Origin: Pseudomonas asiatica
Lineage (GTDB): Bacteria > Pseudomonadota > Gammaproteobacteria > Pseudomonadales > Pseudomonadaceae
Assembly (NCBI RefSeq): GCF_040214835.1
Contig: NZ_CP157874.1
Span: 1,430,001 to 1,494,000, forward strand
DNA length: 64,000 nucleotides
Reading direction: 5' to 3'
A program made the position numbers and the translations under genes. Positions 61,101 through 64,000 of the stretch are shown here, piece by piece. Every line of letters starts with the position of its first letter. The first letter of the stretch is position 1. The notes below the pieces were generated by a model. That model was not told the origin of the DNA. It searched no databases and was given only the letters and a program-made list of their open reading frames with translations.

Positions 61101-61194
61101 CGTAATAGGCTTCCATCACGCGGTCATGAATATCGGCCAATGGTGAAGGCAGCTCTGTGTTCACGGTAAGTTTCTCAAGCGTGGGGTTGTTCAT
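55114..61194 (-). CDS. Giant multidomain protein: SAM methyltransferase, long coiled coil, three glycosyltransferase-like domains
   Basis: 2026 residues. About 30-200: class I SAM methyltransferase ('RILDVGCSQGIVPLL', 'TGVDTS', 'VVISEVLEHL'). About 225-905: almost unbroken coiled coil with internal repeats. About 970-1285: a DUF3880/CgeB-like glycosyltransferase ('VPTVFWNKEDPVHF', 'ARRVFELLGCNTITVSNFSRG'). About 1290-1500: a degenerate GT-A-like domain ('WVAAFVPGDYYGPNYL'). About 1545-1650: a beta-sandwich-like region. About 1655-2026: a GT4 domain ('KLLSIRPYASAKYAND', 'DAQGVSRDEAMASGLVAVT'). No signal peptide or membrane helix. The methyltransferase-plus-coiled-coil head recalls the chain terminator and ruler WbdD, but I see no kinase in it. 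It starts 13 bases after wecC. Confidence 0.85.
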   Translation of the reverse strand: MNNPTLEKLTVNTELPSPLADIHDRVMEAYYGKLGEQFMRETQSRIHWICAQVKGRRILDVGCSQGIVPLLLAREGCQITGVDTSPQAIEEAKGYLSAEPAHIQQNVTYINSDFLALDTLEVEPDTVVISEVLEHLVRPELFIEKAHDLLKQGGRLVITVPFGVNDFIDHKHTFYLMEPFRLLAEHLQIIDVKMLGKWLGIVAVKSEAHKPGVIDSLTIDRVRELEKAFESIERALRESLGAIGKRLEDTNKKYRTANEQIAQLKPEAQKAETLSRTLQNRDADIAALQQANREMLDAKAKRVQELEEIKERLDDANRKYRLTTEQLSLLKPEAQKAETLSRQLQDRESHISSIEQASREALEASARSIQALNEELDSLKSKLGEANEKCLATAQQYAQLEQRFAALEETQAQTCQELTVANDELEQRNQELETLQQSLHSIEERLLATDQQRVAAEALAANETAEIAALQAQHDDLESRLQQMLELQAKDQLDNANLNESKSALQKQRDELEAQLEALSEQLVQARQINDGHVETITVLRAQQAALQARLENQRQAATELQTKAEQTNAGHVDTITALRAQQAALQAALESQRQVSAEAQALADQTSATHEDTIATLRERLATLETALEKQKEAMSQLQYESDQDIAEKDECITTLRMRQAELEAELESELEYMNELQAQTQRADAAQAETIALLKARQAELESQLQAMSETQARNEREHAAQANTINKLVDLRNGLEEQLHAMMQANAQAQDTQIEQAETIASLNQAKDALAEQLTLETASRLAAEASLAATNEQWQGLRMQLENELNSSKAGLGAANLKYRTVSTEQIPQLKANLNQLLERTAAQQRKIDELNANLERANTQRHLAEQRLVKTRTSMTYQLGYQIKSSATSLGGLVKLPVRLLRLYRKANQQRQQSEQKRIANEPMKALLPPAPIIQDENYLKLPEALPTSAQSRSTLLRQADQPVSRLKVACVMDEFTFGSYRYECNLMQLTPGNWKAELEGFGPELLFIESAWRGKDELWGSKVGHNSQELQDILSWCRQNKVPTVFWNKEDPVHFETFLTTAKQFDHVFTTDIDCIHRYKGALGHDRVYLLPFACQPALHNPIELYERKDAFCFAGAYYARYPERTRDLGNFVCELPKFRPLEIFDRNFGKNDANYQFPEEYQPYIVGTLPFEKIDTAYKGYRYAINLNSIKQSQSMFARRVFELLGCNTITVSNFSRGVRLLFGDLVVTSDNGEEMLRRLELLAEDPLNSDKLKLAALRKVMQEHTYTQRLEYVLTKVTGTVKTQRLPEIVVVCEAQDRQQFDMLRAHLNRQTYSQVRMVIITDAYQGSIVSDDPRVVVLKPAQLKKSSLGELVGNTPWVAAFVPGDYYGPNYLLDLALATRYSRAQVVGKAAHFTCQGQDAKLQSNELAYRPAQSLRARRSLVATEIIAGQPLLNWLKGLPSLEYAHEQGLAIDPFNYCENGAAQHDKISAKADDLDLNLGMTIDQLQARAQAIAPLKVSHDSPEITGRALAEIFGVKHNKFLDLAVDVDSWRVNSKLADGKHEYVYALNEVSLDQLNIQDRKLKLYLDCTPGLNLQLVVLFLDAEKQRISHVMQHANRNQTSDVPPEAAFVRFGLRAYASGNTEIKSLVLGHRNLQPSEMLGRSQHLVVTNHYPAYEDLYRNGFVHSRVMAYQEQNLNVDIFRLRKNEAVSYHEFQNVDVVTGCQTTLTKMLESGQYKSVLVHFLDPDMWEVLKRFTHLVKVVVWVHGAEVQPWWRREYNYSDEHQLALAKVESEKRMAFWRETLSNIPANLKLVFVSRYFAEEVMEDVGFRIPEDRYEIIHNPIDTETFSYQAKPEAQRMKLLSIRPYASAKYANDLSVKAIELLAEKPYFKDLEFRMIGDGVLFEDTLAPLRKFSNVTIERGFLKHQEIAALHKQYGLFLCPTRMDAQGVSRDEAMASGLVAVTNAVTAIPEFVDDECGILAPGDDAQAMADGIARVIESPELFRKMSAAARVRVEKQTAKHSIINREIELIRQA
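59150..59615 (-). repeat. 117-bp in-frame coding repeats (39-residue units)
   Basis: Within the giant protein, four consecutive 39-residue units can be aligned (from about residue 527), with the shared pattern 'Q.....(V/E)(T/C)I..LR..QA.L...LE'. The first two units share 'TITALRAQQAALQA'-like cores. More decayed units follow. 39 residues equal four heptads plus one hendecad, a unit that keeps the coiled-coil register. Confidence 0.75.
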
Positions 61195-61207
61195 GCGGTT
61201 GGGTCCA

Positions 61208-62470
61208 TCAAGCCTGGGTAACGCCGGCGGCGTCGATCACGAATGCCGCGTCGCGCACGTTGAAGGTGCCGCGGAATTCGCGGTGCTTCACCAGCAGTAC
61301 GTGGATGTCGGCGCTGTCCTGGGCAAAGTCGAAGTCCACATGCTCGTGGCGCGCCAGGCGCTGCGGCAGGGCTTCGATGTTCGGCTCGACCAGTTGCAGG
61401 GTGGCTTCCAGCTCGTTGCCCAGACGCTCGGCAATGCTCAGGGCAGGGCTTTCGCGCAGGTCATCGATGTCGGCCTTGAAGGCCAGGCCGTAGCAGGCAA
61501 TTTTCACTTGCTGGGCCGACTTGCCCGGGTTCTTGATCAGGAAGTTGGCCAGGGCCATCTTGACCTTGTCGATCACCCACTCAGGCTTGCTGTCGTTGAC
61601 CACGCGGGCGGTGCGGATCAGGCGCGCCTGCTCTGGGGTCTGGCTGACGATGAACCATGGGTCGACGGCAATGCAGTGGCCGCCCACGCCTGGGCCCGGC
61701 TGCAGGATGTTGACGCGCGGGTGGTGGTTGGCCAGGCGAATCAGCTCCCACACGTCGATGTCCAGCTTGTCGCAGATGATCGACAGTTCGTTGGCGAAGG
61801 CAATGTTCACGTCGCGGAAGCTGTTTTCGGTCAGCTTGCACATTTCTGCGGTGCGGGCGTTGGTGACGATGCACTCGCCTTCAACGAAGGTGCGGTACAG
61901 GCGTACGGCAGCTTCAGAGCACTTCCTGGTCATGCCGCCGATGATGCGGTCGTTTTCCACCAGCTCGCGCAACACGTGACCTGGCAGCACGCGCTCAGGG
62001 CAGTGGGCAACGCGGATATCGGAGTCTTCACCGTGGGTTTGCGGGAAGCTCAGGTCCGGGCGGGCCTGGGCCAGCCAGAAGGCCATCTGCTCGGTGGCGC
62101 CGACAGGGGAGGTCGATTCCAGGATGACCAGGTCACCCTTTTTCAGCACGGGCGCGATGGCCTTGCTGGCGGACTCGATGTAGCTCAGGTCCGGCTGGTG
62201 GTCATCCATGAACGGGGTTGGCACGGCGATCAGGAAGGCGTCGGCAGCTTCCGGAACGGTGGAGGCGCGCAGGTAGCCCTCGGTCACGGCAGCGTGTACC
62301 ACCATGTCCAGCTCAGGCTCGACGATGTGGATTTCACCACGGTTGATGGTGTCGACTGCGAGCTGGTTTACATCGATACCGATCACGTGCTTCTTGCGGG
62401 CGGCGAAAACGGCGGCGGTTGGCAGGCCGATATAGCCCAGGCCTACGACGGAAATCTTGTTGAAGCTCAT
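61208..62470 (-). CDS. wecC: WecC-like UDP-N-acetyl-D-mannosamine dehydrogenase
   Basis: 420 residues of the UDP-sugar dehydrogenase family. '[16 protein letters not shown]' binds NAD, '[11 protein letters not shown]' and '[12 protein letters not shown]' are WecC-type motifs, and the catalytic Cys is in '[14 protein letters not shown]'. It oxidises UDP-ManNAc to UDP-ManNAcA. The ATG at 62470 follows AAGGAAG and overlaps the wecB stop. The longer open frame to 62524 is not supported. Confidence 0.94.
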   Translation of the reverse strand: MSFNKISVVGLGYIGLPTAAVFAARKKHVIGIDVNQLAVDTINRGEIHIVEPELDMVVHAAVTEGYLRASTVPEAADAFLIAVPTPFMDDHQPDLSYIESASKAIAPVLKKGDLVILESTSPVGATEQMAFWLAQARPDLSFPQTHGEDSDIRVAHCPERVLPGHVLRELVENDRIIGGMTRKCSEAAVRLYRTFVEGECIVTNARTAEMCKLTENSFRDVNIAFANELSIICDKLDIDVWELIRLANHHPRVNILQPGPGVGGHCIAVDPWFIVSQTPEQARLIRTARVVNDSKPEWVIDKVKMALANFLIKNPGKSAQQVKIACYGLAFKADIDDLRESPALSIAERLGNELEATLQLVEPNIEALPQRLARHEHVDFDFAQDSADIHVLLVKHREFRGTFNVRDAAFVIDAAGVTQA

Positions 62471-63609
62471 GCTACTTCCTTGGAACGGGAGAAGTTGGAA
62501 AGTGCGTCGAGGATTCGCGCGCACGCTTTTCCATCGCCGTAGGGGTTGTGGGCGAAGCTCATCTCGCGATAGGTCGCATCGTCGGTCAGCAGTTTCGCCA
62601 GGTTTTCGGTGATCGATTCCACGTCGGTACCCACCAGCTTGACGGTACCGGCAGCCACGGCTTCCGGGCGCTCGGTGGTGTCACGCATGACCAGTACCGG
62701 CTTGCCCAAGGCTGGGGCTTCTTCCTGGATACCGCCGGAGTCGGTCAGGATCAGGTAGGAACGGGTCATCAGGTAGACGAACGGCAGGTAGTCCAGCGGC
62801 TCGATCAGGTGAATGTTGTTGACGTCGGCCAGCAGGCGGTTGACCGGTTCGCGCACGTTCGGGTTGAGGTGTACCGGGTAGACGATGTCCACATCAGGGA
62901 ATTGACGCGCGGTTTGCACCAGGGCCTGGCAGATGCGCTCGAAGCCGCCACCAAAGTTTTCGCGGCGGTGGCCGGTGACCAGCACCATGCGGCGCTCAGG
63001 GTTCAGGAAGCTGAACTGGTTTTCGAACTGGCTTTTCAGCTCGGGGCTTTCCAGTTTGCGGACCACTTCCAGCAGCGCGTCGATCACGGTGTTGCCTGTG
63101 GTGTAGATGGTCGCGGCGTCCGTACCTTCACGCAGCAGGTTGTCCTGCGAGGTGGAGGTGGGCGCGAAGTGCAGGGCGGCCAGCGCGCCCGTCAGGCGGC
63201 GGTTGCCTTCTTCCGGCCATGGCGAATACAGGTTGCCTGTGCGCAGGCCGGCTTCCACGTGGGCAATCGGAATCTGCTGGTAATACGCGGCCAGGCTGGT
63301 GGCCAGGGTAGTTGCGGTGTCGCCGTGCACCAGTACCACGTCAGGCTTGAACTCGGCCAGCACAGGCTTCAGACCCTGCAGGATGGCAGTGGTCACATCG
63401 GTCAGATCCTGGCCGGGTTTCATGATGTTCAAGTCGTAGTCGGGCGTGATCTCGAACAGCTCCAATACCTGGTCGAGCATCTGGCGGTGCTGGCCAGTTA
63501 CGCAGACACGCGACTCAAAACGGTCGTCCTGGGCAAGGTTGAGGGCCAGGGGGGCCATTTTGATGGCCTCTGGGCGGGTGCCAAATACGGTGAGGGTCTT
63601 GAGGGACAC
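62467..63609 (-). CDS. wecB: WecB, UDP-GlcNAc 2-epimerase (non-hydrolysing)
   Basis: 380 residues. '[14 protein letters not shown]' and '[17 protein letters not shown]' are family motifs, and '[10 protein letters not shown]' and '[29 protein letters not shown]' build the UDP site. It interconverts UDP-GlcNAc and UDP-ManNAc, the substrate of WecC. It is the first gene of the minus-strand eight-gene run and overlaps wecC by 4 bases. Confidence 0.96.
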   Translation of the reverse strand: MSLKTLTVFGTRPEAIKMAPLALNLAQDDRFESRVCVTGQHRQMLDQVLELFEITPDYDLNIMKPGQDLTDVTTAILQGLKPVLAEFKPDVVLVHGDTATTLATSLAAYYQQIPIAHVEAGLRTGNLYSPWPEEGNRRLTGALAALHFAPTSTSQDNLLREGTDAATIYTTGNTVIDALLEVVRKLESPELKSQFENQFSFLNPERRMVLVTGHRRENFGGGFERICQALVQTARQFPDVDIVYPVHLNPNVREPVNRLLADVNNIHLIEPLDYLPFVYLMTRSYLILTDSGGIQEEAPALGKPVLVMRDTTERPEAVAAGTVKLVGTDVESITENLAKLLTDDATYREMSFAHNPYGDGKACARILDALSNFSRSKEVA

Positions 63610-64000
63610 GGCGACGGTCTTCTGTGTATTGATGTAAAGGCGATTGGATCTGGTGTTACGGGGTGCAGATCACAGGTATTACGCAAATCGGCCGGGGGGA
63701 GTGGCCTAGGGGGCTCCACACACGCAAGCGCGAACGGGGGGCTTTGAAGGTGGTGAAGAAAAATTCATTTGGCTCGGATCCTTCAAGCATAGCGGTTGTC
63801 CAATGACCGCAAATTTATCATTTCGTCATCAAGATGACATCCCGTATGGCACGTTTTTTTCCCCTGATCGTCCGAATTTGCCTCTATCTATCGGATGATT
63901 GGATCCTATTTTTGAAAGTTGCATCAAGAAAAACGATTGTTTGATGTTATTCAGGCATCATGCCAATAAAGTCAATACAACCGAGGCATACGACGAATGG
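63610..64000. other. Upstream region of the wecB operon
   Basis: 391 bases to the window edge, GC-poor from about 63750 on. It should contain the promoter of the minus-strand wecB operon. An ATG at 63997 with GAGG upstream could begin a + strand gene beyond the window, but there is too little to judge. No REP element or strong hairpin is seen. Confidence 0.5.

Overview
The window is a chromosomal segment of a Pseudomonas, most likely of the P. putida group. The evidence is the core gene order (undA, yciK, mupP, ubiG, mtnA, gyrA, serC, pheA, tyrA-aroA, cmk, rpsA, ihfB), the high-GC codon use, and many copies of a REP-type palindrome with the 'GTGGGAGCGG' core. Species assignment is inference from family knowledge; no database search was run.

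Left part (1-20.1 kb) is housekeeping: the tail of an ABC exporter, a membrane GGDEF/EAL protein, UndA (1-undecene-forming diiron oxidase), a minus-strand ubiG-mupP-yciK operon, mtnA, gyrA, then serC-pheA and tyrA-aroA-cmk-rpsA, an acyltransferase, ihfB and a LapA-domain protein. REP pairs fill most of the gaps here, and the gap before ihfB holds a three-copy direct repeat.

Middle part (20.2-40.3 kb, all + strand) is an O-antigen locus of the Wzx/Wzy type in the usual Pseudomonas position between ihfB and wbpM. It holds Wzz, a fused RmlC-FdtA enzyme, a 3-N-acetyltransferase and aminotransferase for a 3-acetamido-3,6-dideoxyhexose, Wzx, four glycosyltransferases, Wzy, an acetyltransferase, WbpV, WbpL, WbpM, and rmlB-rmlD-rmlA. 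A separate rmlC is absent; the fused N-terminal domain keeps the RmlC catalytic residues and may supply that step. Predicted precursors are UDP-QuiNAc (WbpM, WbpV), dTDP-Fuc3NAc or dTDP-Qui3NAc, and dTDP-L-rhamnose.

Right part (40.6-64 kb) is accessory. A more AT-rich patch (40.6-48 kb) carries a Tat-signal SGNH hydrolase, two tandem OafA-type acyltransferase paralogues and a minus-strand DUF6270-like protein. Next comes a minus-strand run of eight genes (63.6 kb down to 48.1 kb): wecB, wecC (UDP-ManNAcA synthesis), a 2026-residue methyltransferase / coiled-coil / multi-glycosyltransferase protein, a heparinase II/III-like protein without a signal peptide, a small lipoprotein, a membrane protein with a degenerate kinase-like C-terminus, and two GT4 glycosyltransferases. 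This block has no evident Wzx, Wzy or complete ABC transporter. It is the best candidate here for an undescribed glycan system, possibly one whose chain length or capping is set by a coiled-coil ruler as in WbdD (inference).
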